A DNA stretch of 37,848 nt from an uncultured Collinsella sp. Its GTDB lineage: Bacteria; Actinomycetota; Coriobacteriia; Coriobacteriales; Coriobacteriaceae. Under the pieces are notes generated by a model. It ran no database searches. It was not told where the DNA came from and was given only the letters and a program-made list of their open reading frames with translations. The position numbers and the translations under genes are program-made. The DNA lies in the NCBI GenBank assembly GCA_958443265.1, contig CAUCKA010000013.1:1-37848 (forward strand), in the 5' to 3' direction. The first letter of the stretch is position 1; every line of letters starts with the position of its first letter. Positions 10,456 through 18,402 of this stretch are shown piece after piece.

Positions 10456-10485
10456 GGGCCCAAGGCACAAACCTTGGGCCCTTTT
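10456..10485 (+). terminator. Rho-independent terminator of lemA
   Basis: A perfect 10-bp stem GGGCCCAAGG / CCTTGGGCCC (10456-10465 and 10472-10481) with loop CACAAA is followed by TTTT, 40 bases after the lemA stop. Confidence 0.9.
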
Positions 10486-10547
10486 CGTATCCACGCACAA
10501 CGCGCGGCCAAAAGGCCGCGCACCATCTCCCCGGCGCACTCCGCAGG

Positions 10548-10596
10548 ATGCAAGAAGCCCTCGCCGCACGAAGTGCGCAGCGAGGGCTTCTTGCAT
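10548..10596. repeat. Long hairpin between lemA and ilvE
   Basis: A perfect 17-bp inverted repeat (ATGCAAGAAGCCCTCGC at 10548-10564, its complement at 10580-10596) encloses a second perfect stem CGCAC/GTGCG with loop GAA. Flanking CCGGCGC/GCGCCGG can extend it. No T-run follows on either strand, so it is not a classical terminator. It may end ilvE transcription, protect the mRNA 3' end, or be a dispersed palindromic element. Confidence 0.7.
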
Positions 10597-10650
10597 GTCC
10601 GAGGACGCGCCGGGAGGGAACTTGCTCTCCGCCCGAACAGGAAAGGATAA

Positions 10651-11703
10651 TTACGCGACGGTGTAAACCCAGTCGTGCTTATCCTCGACAGCACCAGACT
10701 GAATGCCGGTCAGGGTCTCGCGGAGCTTCTTCATCACAGGGCCGATCTCGGTGTAGCCAGCCGGGAAGGTCACGGTCTCGTCGGCGCCATAGACCTTGTT
10801 GTCAATCTCGCCCACCGGGGAGATGACGGCAGCGGTGCCGCACAGGCCGCACTCGACAAAGGTACCGGCCTTGACCTCGGCCCACTCGACGGGGCGCTGG
10901 TCAACGGTCATGCCCAGGTCCTGAGCAACCTGAACGAGCGAACGACGGGTGATGGAGGGCAAGATGGAGTCGGTGTGCGACTGCGGAACGACGAGCGTGC
11001 CGTCCTCCTTCACGAACAGCACGTTGGCGCCGCCGGTCTCCTCGACATAGGTGCGGGACTCGGAGTCGAGATACAGGTTCTCGGCATAGCCCTCGCGATG
11101 GGCCTCCATCGTGGGCTTGAGGGACATGGCGTAGTTCAGGCCGGCCTTGATATTGCCGGTGCCGTGCGGTGCGGCGCGGTCATACTCGGAAACGCGCAGC
11201 TTAACGGGCTTGAGACCACCCTTAAAGTACGGACCGACCGGGGTCACGAGAATGCGGAACGTGTACTCAGGAGCGGGAGCCACGCCGATCACGTCACCGG
11301 AGCCGATCATAAACGGACGCACGTACAGGGTCGCGCCGGAACCGAAGGGCGGAACCCAGGCGGCGTTGGCAGAAACGACCTGCTTGACGGCCTCAACGAA
11401 CTTGTCCTTGGGGAACGGGGGCATCTCGAGGCGCTGCGCAGAGTTATACATGCGCTCGGCGTTCATGTCGGGACGGAAGCAGACGATGCTGCCGTCCTCG
11501 GCGGTGTAGGCCTTCAGGCCCTCAAAGACCTCCTGGCAGTAATGGAAGATGCCGCCGCACTCGGAGACATGCAGGGTGTGGTCGGTGGTCAGGCCGCCCT
11601 CGTCCCACTCGCCATCCTTCCAATGAGCCTCGTAGCTGTAATCGGTCTTCATGTAGCCAAAGCCGAGGCTACCCCAATCGATATCCTTCTTCTCGACAGT
11701 CAT
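10651..11703 (-). CDS. ilvE: Branched-chain amino-acid aminotransferase
   Basis: A 350-aa class IV PLP aminotransferase that interconverts Val, Leu and Ile with their 2-keto acids using 2-oxoglutarate/glutamate. Visible motifs are the PLP-lysine segment GTGNIKAGLNYA, YVEETGGANVLFV, the substrate-side RPFMIGSGDVIGV and the glycine-rich C-terminal CGLCGTAAVISPV. The length fits the bacterial/eukaryotic BCAT subgroup. ATG 11703 has AAGGAG six bases upstream; upstream extension is rejected because it lacks a ribosome site and is Arg-rich. A -10-like TACAAT lies at 11857-11862 (minus), implying a leader of about 145 nt, and a CTTTA-n6-TAAAG motif lies further upstream at 11893-11909. Confidence 0.95.
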   Translation of the reverse strand: MTVEKKDIDWGSLGFGYMKTDYSYEAHWKDGEWDEGGLTTDHTLHVSECGGIFHYCQEVFEGLKAYTAEDGSIVCFRPDMNAERMYNSAQRLEMPPFPKDKFVEAVKQVVSANAAWVPPFGSGATLYVRPFMIGSGDVIGVAPAPEYTFRILVTPVGPYFKGGLKPVKLRVSEYDRAAPHGTGNIKAGLNYAMSLKPTMEAHREGYAENLYLDSESRTYVEETGGANVLFVKEDGTLVVPQSHTDSILPSITRRSLVQVAQDLGMTVDQRPVEWAEVKAGTFVECGLCGTAAVISPVGEIDNKVYGADETVTFPAGYTEIGPVMKKLRETLTGIQSGAVEDKHDWVYTVA

Positions 11704-11892
11704 ATGTCGCTCCTTACATACACAGTTGCATACTCGCGAACCCACACGCAAGGACCGAGGCCGACCGCGTCGCAACGTCGCACGCCCGGAGCGTAGAGCC
11801 GGACGGGACACGCGAACAGCATCAAAGCCGATGGCACGTCGATTCGCATGCACGAGATTGTACTCCCCGCACGCGTCTGATAAAACGCTTTT

Positions 11893-11909
11893 CTTTAACT
11901 AAGTAAAGT
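11893..11909. promoter_or_regulatory. Candidate operator upstream of ilvE, shared with the amino-acid importer
   Basis: CTTTAACTAAGTAAAGT has arms CTTTA/TAAAG separated by six bases. It matches CTTTAGTTAGGTAAAGT at 34629-34645, upstream of the amino-acid ABC operon, at 14 of 17 positions, in the same orientation relative to the downstream gene. The link to amino-acid control is inference. Confidence 0.4.
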
Positions 11910-11929
11910 ATTTTCATTTGACCGAAGCA

Positions 11930-11962
11930 TAAAGGCCCGCCACCGTAATCGGTGACGGGCCT
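11930..11962 (-). terminator. Rho-independent terminator of the DedA gene
   Basis: On the minus strand AGGCCCGTCACC and GGTGGCGGGCCT form a stem around a short loop, followed by TTAT, about 30 bases after the DedA stop codon. Confidence 0.75.
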
Positions 11963-11991
11963 CAACGGCACGGTTTGCGCGCTGGCTCGAT

Positions 11992-12639
11992 CTACGCGTT
12001 CTTTTTGCCCAGCTTTGCCTTAACCAGGCCGACCACGGTCGGGATGATCGACACGGCAACGATGCCTACAATCAGCAGCTCAAAGTGCTCCTGCACAAAG
12101 GGAATGCCACCAAAGAAGTAGCCCAGCAGCGTAAAGACCGTCGACCAGGTAATGCCACCCAGCACGTTAAAGATGACAAAGTTGCGCCAGTGCATACCGC
12201 CCATGCCGGCGATAAAAGGCACAAAGGTGCGGATGAACGGGAAGAAGCGACCGAGGAAGATGGCCAGATGGCCCCACTTATCCAGGAAATCCTCGGACTT
12301 TTTGATGCGCTCGGGCGTCATGGCCTTTACCTTGCCCGAGGCGATGATCTTGCGGCCAAAGAAGTGGCCGATCATAAAGTTGCACTGATCGCCCAGGATG
12401 GCTGCGGCCCATGCGGTGGCCAGAAGCGCCACGATGTTAAAGCCGCCGTTGTGGGCAAAGAAGCCCGAGGCAAACAGCAGCGAGTCGCCGGGAAGGAACG
12501 GGAAGAACACCACGCCCGTCTCGATAAAGATGATCAGGAACACGCAGCCGTAGGCCATGAGCGGGCCGGCGGCGATCCAGCTGGCAATCGCGGTGCGTGG
12601 ATCCTTAAGCAACTCGGCGATAAAATTGATGAAACCCAT
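11992..12639 (-). CDS. DedA/VTT-family membrane protein
   Basis: A 215-aa integral membrane protein of the DedA (SNARE-associated, VTT) family, whose members are implicated in undecaprenyl-phosphate and phospholipid flipping. The family core is clear: ETGVVFFPFLPGDSLLFASG, GDQCNFMIGHFFGRK and FIRTFVPFIAGMGGM with the conserved Arg of the re-entrant loop. About five hydrophobic segments are visible and the C-terminus is basic (KAKLGKKNA). ATG 12639 follows GAGAGG by nine bases. A TATACT box (minus, 12686-12691) fits a -10 element. It is transcribed alone, divergent from cysE. Confidence 0.93.
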   Translation of the reverse strand: MGFINFIAELLKDPRTAIASWIAAGPLMAYGCVFLIIFIETGVVFFPFLPGDSLLFASGFFAHNGGFNIVALLATAWAAAILGDQCNFMIGHFFGRKIIASGKVKAMTPERIKKSEDFLDKWGHLAIFLGRFFPFIRTFVPFIAGMGGMHWRNFVIFNVLGGITWSTVFTLLGYFFGGIPFVQEHFELLIVGIVAVSIIPTVVGLVKAKLGKKNA

Positions 12640-12863
12640 GAAGTAAAACCTCTCAGTTGTGGGCGCGGACACGTCCAAGTTGACCAGTATACGGTTGCGG
12701 CGCCCCCTCGTGCGCAACCCCACAAAAGCATGACTCCATTACCAGCAAGTTTGCATAACTGACACCTGTCACGCTAAGCCATGAAAGATTGCTCTTCCTA
12801 ATCCCTAGCGAATCGCTATACTTTATTGAATCGCATTGCCATGGCGCTAAGGGAGGGCGGCCA

Positions 12864-13568
12864 GTGAGCTTTATCAATACCATTCGCGAGGACATCAAGA
12901 CCGTCCAGGCGCAGGACCCCGCCGCGCAAAACGGTCTGGTCATTTTCCTTTCGTACCCCGGCCTGCACGCCAAGTGGAATCATGTGCCCGAGCACTGGCT
13001 GTGGGAACACGGCCATCGATCGCTCGCCCGCGTGCTCTCGCAAATCACCCGCCACATCACCGGCGTCGAGATTCATCCCGCTGCACAGATCGGCAAACAT
13101 TTCTTTATCGACCACGCCATGGGCGTCGTCATCGGCGAGACCACCATCGTGGGCGACAACTGTGTGCTCTACCAGGGCGTCACGCTCGGCGGCACCGGCA
13201 ACGAGACCGGCAAACGCCACCCCACCCTGGGCAACAATGTCACCGTGGGCACGGGCGCCAAGGTGCTTGGCAACATCCGCATCGGCAACAACGTCAAGAT
13301 CGGTGGCAACTCGGTCGTCGTCAAGGACGTGCCCGACAACTGCACCGTCGTGGGCGTGCCCGGCCGCATCATCAAACGCAACGGCTGCCGCGTGTTCGAG
13401 GAGAGCTTCGACGCCAAGCAGCATCGCGAGTACATGCCCGACGATGCCGCCGAGCAGAGCGCCCTCAACCGCCAGGGCATCACCGAAAACGCCCGTCGCG
13501 TCAAGGAACTCGAGCGAGAGGTGGCCGAGCTCAAAGCCCTCGTCGCCAAGCTCGTGGACGAGCGTTAG
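12864..13568 (+). CDS. cysE: Serine O-acetyltransferase
   Basis: A 234-aa left-handed beta-helix acyltransferase that makes O-acetylserine from serine and acetyl-CoA, the first step of cysteine synthesis. The N-terminal helical part is short (SFINTIREDIKTVQAQDP, then the WNHVPEHWLWEHGHRSLARV region). The hexapeptide repeats include the catalytic His/Asp region FFIDHAMGVVIGETTIVGDN, then YQGVTLGGTG and KIGGNSVVVKDVP. The C-terminal tail is coiled-coil-like (VKELEREVAELKALVAKL). GTG 12864 is chosen because AAGGGAGG lies seven bases upstream. A TATACT box lies at 12817-12822 and a TGACA-CC-TGTCA palindrome at 12760-12771. Confidence 0.95.
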   Translation: MSFINTIREDIKTVQAQDPAAQNGLVIFLSYPGLHAKWNHVPEHWLWEHGHRSLARVLSQITRHITGVEIHPAAQIGKHFFIDHAMGVVIGETTIVGDNCVLYQGVTLGGTGNETGKRHPTLGNNVTVGTGAKVLGNIRIGNNVKIGGNSVVVKDVPDNCTVVGVPGRIIKRNGCRVFEESFDAKQHREYMPDDAAEQSALNRQGITENARRVKELEREVAELKALVAKLVDER

Positions 13569-13609
13569 GGCCGCGGGCAACCGCTACAGCATCAACGCCA
13601 ACACAAAAG

Positions 13610-13646
13610 GCGCGCCGGGGAATCCGCCCCCGGCGCGCTTTCTTTT
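13610..13646 (+). terminator. Rho-independent terminator of cysE
   Basis: A perfect 11-bp GC stem GCGCGCCGGGG / CCCCGGCGCGC with a 7-base loop is followed by TTTCTTTT, 40 bases after the cysE stop. Confidence 0.92.
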
Positions 13647-13650
13647 CGAT

Positions 13651-13678
13651 GTGACATTCGGGGCTGCCCCTTTGTCAC
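13651..13678. repeat. Short palindromic element GTGACA...TGTCAC
   Basis: GTGACA (13651-13656) and TGTCAC (13673-13678) flank an inner GGGG/CCCC stem. It lies between the cysE terminator and the stop of the ABC exporter gene. TTTGTCACATTCCGGC near 18556-18571 resembles one side, so this may be a dispersed element or the weak terminator of the exporter operon. Confidence 0.4.
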
Positions 13679-13679
13679 C

Positions 13680-15683
13680 TTATGCGAACTGGCTTAGGTA
13701 GAGGTCGGCATAAGCGCCCTCGGCAGCCAGCAGCTCCTTGTGCGTACCCTGCTCGATGATATTGCCGTGATCCATGACCAGGATGAGGTCGGCATCGACG
13801 ATCGTCGACAGACGGTGCGCGATCACAAAGCTCGTGCGCCCGCGCATGAGCGCATCCATAGCACGGCCGATGGCGAGCTCGGTGCGCGTGTCCACGCTCG
13901 ACGTCGCCTCGTCCAGGATGAGGATCGCCGGGTTGTTGAGCAGCACGCGCGCGATGGTCAGCAGCTGACGTTGGCCCTGGCTGATGCTCTCGGCATCGTT
14001 AGCCACACGCGTGTCGTAGCCCTGCGGCATAGTGCGCACAAAGAAGTCGACCCGTGCGGCACGTGCGGCCGCGACAATCTCCTCGCGCGTCGCCTCGGGA
14101 CAGCCGTAGGCGATGTTCTCGGCAATGGTGCCATCAAATAGCCAAGCGTCCTGCAACACCATGCCAAACTGCTGGCGTAGCTCGCCGCGGTCCATGCGGC
14201 TCGTGTCCACGCCGTCGAGGGTAATGCGGCCGCCGTCGATCTCGTAAAAGCGCATGAGCAGGTTGATGAGCGTGGTCTTACCCGCGCCCGTGGTTCCCAC
14301 CACGGCGATCTTCTGACCCGGCTCGGCGGTAAACGACACGTCGCGCATAAGCGGCTTGACGGACGAATAGCCAAAGCGCACATGCTCAAAAGCGACGCGG
14401 CCTTCAACGCGACCCGGCAGCTTGGCGGCCTCGTCCGGCAGCGGATCGGCCTCCATCTCGGGCTCATCGAGCAGGTCGAACACGCGCTCTGCGCTCGCCA
14501 GTGCGCTCTGCAGCGAGTTAAAGGTAAACGACAGCTCCGTCATGGGCTCGGACGCCTCGTTGATAAACTGGAAGAACGCCTGGAACACGCCGACGGTCAT
14601 ATGCCCGGCAACCAGCATGCTGCAGCCCACCAGCGCGATCACGATCTGCGCCAAACGGCCGATAAAGCGCACCGCGGGGCCGACGGCGTTAATCATAAAG
14701 TCGGCCTTGGTGCTCACGCGCGCCAGCTCCTTCGAAGCCTCGTGCACCTCGGCAGAGCTCTTGCGCTCGCGGTTAAACGCACGGATCACCAGACGGCCCG
14801 AGTAGCCCTCCTCGACCGCGCTCGTAATCTTGGACACCCACTCCTGGCGCTCGCCCGTCACATTATGCGTGCGGCGCGACACGACCTTCGTCACCAGCAG
14901 CGAAAACGCCGTAAAGAACAAAAAGACGAGCGTGAGCGGCACGCTAAACACGAACATCACGCTCACGGCGCCCACCACGGTACCGATCGACACCAGAAGC
15001 TGCAGCAGGCCGCGTTGCATGCTCTCGGACATCTTGTCCAAGTCGTTGGTCGCACGGCTGACGACCTCGCCGGGACGATGCGCGTCAAAGTAGGCAAGCG
15101 GCAGACGGTTGAGCTTTTGTGCGATGCGGTTGCGCAGGCGCAGGTTGAGGCGCTCGGCAACGCTCGACATCAAAAAGCTCTGGAGTGCGTAGAACGAGGC
15201 GGCGGCGGTCCAGATCATAAAGTAGATAAAGATGGTCCTGCCGCAGTTCTCCCAGGTAATGCTGAAGGTAGTGTTGTTGGCAAACGCCAGCTTCATGTGC
15301 TCCCACAGCTCATCGATCACGCGGGCGCTGTAAGCCGGCGCCGCGGTGTTAAAGATGGCATAGAACACGATACTCGCGAACACGATATAGAAGCGCCAAT
15401 GGTCGCCGGCGGCCTCGCTCCACAGGCGGCGCACCGTCGCCCAGGTGTCGCGGGGCGTCTCGTCCTCGTCCTCGTCGTCAACGTCGCGCATGCGCTCCGC
15501 CTCGGCGCGGGCGCGCTCGTCCTCGGCGCGCTCGTTTTCCTCGTAGAGCGCCTGGCGGCGAGCTTCGCGCTCCGCCGCTGCCTTGGCGTCTTCGTCCAGG
15601 TCGGGCGTGGCGCCCGTCTCCTCGACTGTCTCTGCAGCCGCGGCGTCATCGGCGATGCCTTGCTTCTTGAGCTCCTCGGTCAT
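13680..15683 (-). CDS. Heterodimeric ABC exporter, subunit with catalytic Glu (consensus Walker B)
   Basis: A 667-aa half-transporter with a type IV exporter fold: six membrane helices then an ATPase domain. The first ~85 residues are a highly acidic, Ala/Glu/Arg-rich extension, probably helical. The ATPase domain has Walker A VGTTGAGKTT, Walker B AILILDEATSSVD with catalytic Glu, and an altered signature ISQGQRQ in place of LSGGQ. The H-loop AHRLST is present. This is the mirror image of the partner encoded upstream, the pattern of LmrCD/TM287-288-type drug exporters. ATG 15683 has GGGAGGT seven bases upstream and lies one base after the upstream stop, so translation is coupled. The substrate is not predictable. 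Confidence 0.95.
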   Translation of the reverse strand: MTEELKKQGIADDAAAAETVEETGATPDLDEDAKAAAEREARRQALYEENERAEDERARAEAERMRDVDDEDEDETPRDTWATVRRLWSEAAGDHWRFYIVFASIVFYAIFNTAAPAYSARVIDELWEHMKLAFANNTTFSITWENCGRTIFIYFMIWTAAASFYALQSFLMSSVAERLNLRLRNRIAQKLNRLPLAYFDAHRPGEVVSRATNDLDKMSESMQRGLLQLLVSIGTVVGAVSVMFVFSVPLTLVFLFFTAFSLLVTKVVSRRTHNVTGERQEWVSKITSAVEEGYSGRLVIRAFNRERKSSAEVHEASKELARVSTKADFMINAVGPAVRFIGRLAQIVIALVGCSMLVAGHMTVGVFQAFFQFINEASEPMTELSFTFNSLQSALASAERVFDLLDEPEMEADPLPDEAAKLPGRVEGRVAFEHVRFGYSSVKPLMRDVSFTAEPGQKIAVVGTTGAGKTTLINLLMRFYEIDGGRITLDGVDTSRMDRGELRQQFGMVLQDAWLFDGTIAENIAYGCPEATREEIVAAARAARVDFFVRTMPQGYDTRVANDAESISQGQRQLLTIARVLLNNPAILILDEATSSVDTRTELAIGRAMDALMRGRTSFVIAHRLSTIVDADLILVMDHGNIIEQGTHKELLAAEGAYADLYLSQFA

Positions 15684-15684
15684 G

Positions 15685-17421
15685 CTACTCACCTCCCTTC
15701 ATCTGCGATTCCGCGATAGCGCGGTACACCTCGCAGGTTTCCATGAGCTCGTCGTGCGTACCTAGGCCCACGACCTCACCGTCCTTGAGCACCACAATCT
15801 GATCGGCATGCAAAATAGTCGAGATGCGCTGGGCGATGATGAGCACCGCGGCATCGCACGTCTCGTCCTGCAGCGCATGGCGCAGTGCCGCATCGGTCTT
15901 AAAGTCCAGAGCCGAAAAACTGTCATCGAAGATATACAGGTCGGCATGCTTCATGAGTGCGCGGGCAATCGCCAGGCGCTGGCGCTGACCACCCGAGAAG
16001 TTTGTGCCGCCCTGGGCCACCGGCGTATCGAGCCCCTGGGGCTGGTCGAGCACAAAGGTGCTCTGGGCAACCTGGAGCGCATGGAGCATGTCAGCCTCGG
16101 TCGCGCCCTCGTTACCAAACCGCAGGTTGCTCGCCACCGTACCCGAGAACAGCCATGCCTTCTGCGGCACATAGGCGATACGCCCGCGGATGTCGTCTTG
16201 TGAAAGGTCGCGCAGATCGACGCCGTTTAGGCGAATGGCGCCCTTCGTGGCATCGTGGAAGCGAAGCAAGAGCTTGGCCACCGTTGACTTGCCCGAGCCC
16301 GTCGAGCCCACGATCGCGGTCGTCTGTCCGCGGCGGCAGGCAAAACTCAGGTTGTACAGGGTGTCCTCGTCGGCATCGTCAAAGCGAAACGACATGTGGT
16401 CGAACACGGCCACCGTGTCGGCCCCATCTGCGGACTCAGGTGTCCCGTCGCCCAGCGTAGCCTTACCGTCCACGATGCTCGGCTCGATTTCGAGCACCTG
16501 CTGTGCACGGCTGAGGCACGCCGCGGCGCGCGGAAGCGTCAGCACCACCGTCTGCGCCATCATCACAAAGAACAGGATCAGGATCGCGTACTCCAGCACG
16601 GCCGAGATGCTGCCGATTTGCATGGCATGGACGCCCACGCGGTTGCCGCCCACCCACAGCACCGCCACCTCGGCGATATTCATCAAAAAGAAGCTGGAGC
16701 TGTCGAGACCCACAAACAGGTGGTTGACCTTGATGGCATTGGCTGCGTAATCGCTAAACACCTCGTCCAGGCGCTGCTCCTCGTGGCGCTCCTTGTTAAA
16801 TGCGCGGATGACGCGCACGCCCACGATGTTCTCGCGCAGCACCACGTTCATGCGGTCGATAAAGCTCTGCAGGCGCATAAAGATCGGCGCGGCGTTGGCA
16901 ACGGTAAAGACCGCCGCCACCAGCAGGATCGCAACGATCACGCCCAGCAGCGTGCCCATGGCAGGATCGATAAACCAGGCAAAGATGATGCCCGCCACGG
17001 CCAAGAACGGTACCGGTAACACCAGCTGAATCGTCTGCAGGATCGCTTGCTGGATCACGTTGATGTCGTTGAGCGAGCGCGTGATCATCGAACCCGTACC
17101 AAAGCGCTCAAAGTCGCTGGCGGACAGCTCGAGCGACTTATCGTAGACGGCGTTGCGAATGTCGCAGGCCACATTGGCCGCCAGACGGGCCGAAAGATAA
17201 CAGCCCAGCACCGCACCACCGCTGGCCATGCCGGTCGCGATGAGCATATACACGCCGTTGCGCAAGATGTAGTCGATATCACCCGTCGTGATACCAGTAT
17301 TGACCATATTCGCCAACATTGTAGGCACCAGCAGCGTGCCGACGTTATCTATCAGCAGTACAAACAGCGTCACCGCAATCAGCCCGCGATACGGCCTCAT
17401 AAATCTCATTAAGAGTCGCAT
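15685..17421 (-). CDS. Heterodimeric ABC exporter, subunit with degenerate ATP site
   Basis: A 578-aa exporter half-transporter with six membrane helices and an ATPase domain. Walker A is VGSTGSGKST and the signature is canonical (NFSGGQRQ). Walker B reads LYIFDDSFSALD, with Asp where catalytic Glu is expected, and the switch region is AQRIST with Gln instead of His. In this family such a subunit contributes the non-hydrolysing site, and its intact signature completes the active site of the partner. The start ATG 17421 follows GGGGAGAC and overlaps the 3' end of the chimeric reading frame upstream by 13 bases, so both exporter genes depend on the upstream transcript. Confidence 0.95.
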   Translation of the reverse strand: MRLLMRFMRPYRGLIAVTLFVLLIDNVGTLLVPTMLANMVNTGITTGDIDYILRNGVYMLIATGMASGGAVLGCYLSARLAANVACDIRNAVYDKSLELSASDFERFGTGSMITRSLNDINVIQQAILQTIQLVLPVPFLAVAGIIFAWFIDPAMGTLLGVIVAILLVAAVFTVANAAPIFMRLQSFIDRMNVVLRENIVGVRVIRAFNKERHEEQRLDEVFSDYAANAIKVNHLFVGLDSSSFFLMNIAEVAVLWVGGNRVGVHAMQIGSISAVLEYAILILFFVMMAQTVVLTLPRAAACLSRAQQVLEIEPSIVDGKATLGDGTPESADGADTVAVFDHMSFRFDDADEDTLYNLSFACRRGQTTAIVGSTGSGKSTVAKLLLRFHDATKGAIRLNGVDLRDLSQDDIRGRIAYVPQKAWLFSGTVASNLRFGNEGATEADMLHALQVAQSTFVLDQPQGLDTPVAQGGTNFSGGQRQRLAIARALMKHADLYIFDDSFSALDFKTDAALRHALQDETCDAAVLIIAQRISTILHADQIVVLKDGEVVGLGTHDELMETCEVYRAIAESQMKGGE

Positions 17422-17651
17422 GTCTCCCCTTCGCCTTTGTCGTCAGCCTCGTTCTCGGCGGCCACTTGCCGTTTAAATGCCTCGCACTCTTCGTTATGAA
17501 CATGGGAGAACTTACCGACCAAGCGCATGATCTCGCGCTGTTCCCACGGCTCGAGCGCCTCGAATGCTCCGCTGGTATATAACAGGCTCTCCGTCAAGGT
17601 CGTCTTACCTGCGTCTACATGAGCAAGAATGCCAATATTGATGATTTTCAT
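17409..17651 (-). pseudogene. Chimeric reading frame: first 29 codons of a tet ribosomal-protection gene joined to a regulator C-terminus
   Basis: The 80-codon frame starts MKIINIGILAHVDAGKTT..., ending LLYTSGA. This is the N-terminus, with GTPase P-loop, of Tet(M/O/W)-type ribosomal protection proteins (normally about 640 aa). After residue 29 (near 17565) it changes to FEALEPWEQREIMRLVGKFS...ETCDS, about 50 residues resembling the C-terminal helix of a MarR-type regulator, the usual neighbour of such ABC exporter genes; that assignment is tentative. The junction is in frame and base composition shifts there from AT-rich to GC-rich. The frame overlaps the exporter start by 13 bases. The likely history is insertion of a tet gene upstream of or into a marR-like gene, then a deletion fusing both. 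Neither part should be functional as a protein. Confidence 0.85.
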
Positions 17652-17684
17652 ATGATTGTCCTCCATACAAGGCCCAGAAGGGCG

Positions 17685-17722
17685 CAAAAATCCCCAGCGA
17701 CAAATACTTTTACCGCTGGGGA
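17685..17722 (-). promoter_or_regulatory. tet-type transcription attenuator in the exporter leader
   Basis: On the minus strand TCCCCAGCG and CGCTGGGGA form a perfect 9-bp stem followed by ATTTTTGC, an intrinsic terminator about 35 bases before the tet-derived ATG. The loop segment AAAAGTATT is complementary to AATACTTTT about 85 bases upstream, giving a competing anti-terminator pairing. This is the layout I recall for tet(M)/tet(W) leaders, where ribosome stalling allows readthrough. Here the transcript continues into an ABC exporter. Confidence 0.8.
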
Positions 17723-17870
17723 TGATAGGTAGGACACACATGAAAACTGCGGCCAAGGCTGGCCGTTGTCTATCACGATATGAAATGAAAAGGCAAAAGT
17801 ATTCTGAAATTGGGTACAAAAACCAAGCCCTCTCCTTGAGGACGTTTGTCTTTGTTCCCATTATCAAATT

Positions 17871-17894
17871 TTATTTAAGAATACCTTGCCGCAT
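17871..17894 (-). CDS. Leader peptide MRQGILK of the tet-type leader
   Basis: Seven codons, ATG to TAA, reading MRQGILK, with AAGGAG nine bases upstream. I recall the same short peptide in front of tet(M) in Tn916-type elements. A second possible leader frame starts at ATG 17741 (MCVLPIIPSGK...) and runs in frame through the attenuator into the tet start. These peptides probably sense ribosome speed rather than act as proteins. Confidence 0.65.
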   Translation of the reverse strand: MRQGILK

Positions 17895-17924
17895 ATTGAT
17901 AAACTCCTTTGCTTGGATTTTTAT

Positions 17925-17953
17925 AGTATAGCATATCAAATTCCCAAAAGCAA
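17925..17953 (-). promoter_or_regulatory. tet-type promoter driving the chimeric frame and ABC exporter
   Basis: On the minus strand TTGCTT (17948-17953), a 17-base spacer and TATACT (17925-17930) form a good promoter, with an extended -10 (TGC before TATACT). It starts the AT-rich leader ending at the attenuator. The AT-rich segment from about 17565 to 18000 contrasts with GC-rich flanks, consistent with an imported block. Confidence 0.75.
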
Positions 17954-18050
17954 CCCTGTTAAGATAAATTTTTTCTGTCACTGCACCTCCGAGTTTTGAC
18001 TATCGTCAAGGGCGGCCGTGCAAGACGTGCGACCTATATAACATATCGAC

Positions 18051-18085
18051 AAAAAAGACCGCCGGCGCGGGGCGGCGCCGACGGT
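18051..18085 (-). terminator. Rho-independent terminator of the 96-aa hypothetical gene
   Basis: On the minus strand ACCGTCGGCGC and GCGCCGGCGGT pair (one G-U) around a 6-base loop, followed by CTTTTTTG, about 27 bases after the stop of the small gene. Confidence 0.88.
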
Positions 18086-18111
18086 TGCGAGAGAATATCG
18101 ATTGTTGGCTG

Positions 18112-18402
18112 TTAAGCAGCGACGGCCTCGTAGACCGTGGCGCCCGAGAAGCTGTCGTGCAGGCTCTTGCCGCAGATCCAAGGCAGCTCGACGACCTCGC
18201 AGACCGTGTTAACCAGCTCGGAGCAGTCAGTAAAGTGGCCCTTATCGTTGAGGGCCTCGCAATCCTGAACACGCCAATAGCCATCGGTGTGCGTAATGTA
18301 GTACTCGTGATCGTTGATCGACACGAAAGCGCGCGTCTTGGAACGCAACAGCTTCAGAAATCCTTCGAAGTCGGTCTCGACGACATCTCCAGCCTGGAAC
18401 AT
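18112..18402 (-). CDS. Small hypothetical protein (96 aa)
   Basis: I do not recognise this family. The 96-aa product is soluble and acidic-neutral, with no signal peptide or membrane helix. It starts MFQAGDVVETDFEGFLKLL and contains YYITHTDGYWRVQDCEAL and four cysteines that do not form a clear metal site. The start is certain: a perfect AGGAGGT lies six bases upstream, and GCGCCAtggTGGCGC, a small hairpin, sits just before it. It has its own terminator. The tet-derived block was inserted between this gene and the exporter operon. Confidence 0.8.
   Translation of the reverse strand: MFQAGDVVETDFEGFLKLLRSKTRAFVSINDHEYYITHTDGYWRVQDCEALNDKGHFTDCSELVNTVCEVVELPWICGKSLHDSFSGATVYEAVAA

Noticed and set aside
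11704..11853. A 50-codon N-terminal extension of ilvE
   Set aside because: It is Arg-rich, absent from the family, and the ATG at 11703 has a near-perfect ribosome site.
11704..11890. Possible T-box or leader-peptide attenuator upstream of ilvE
   Set aside because: No T-box core, no run of Leu/Ile/Val codons with a terminator before the start was seen.
14382..15719. A 445-codon plus-strand frame over the ABC exporter
   Set aside because: It is antisense to a gene with intact ABC motifs; composition is His/Arg/Ala-rich as expected for a shadow.
17652..17867. Upstream extension of the chimeric tet frame to 17867
   Set aside because: The extension reads through the attenuator and leader. The ATG at 17651 is the family start with GGAGG upstream, so the extra codons are leader sequence.
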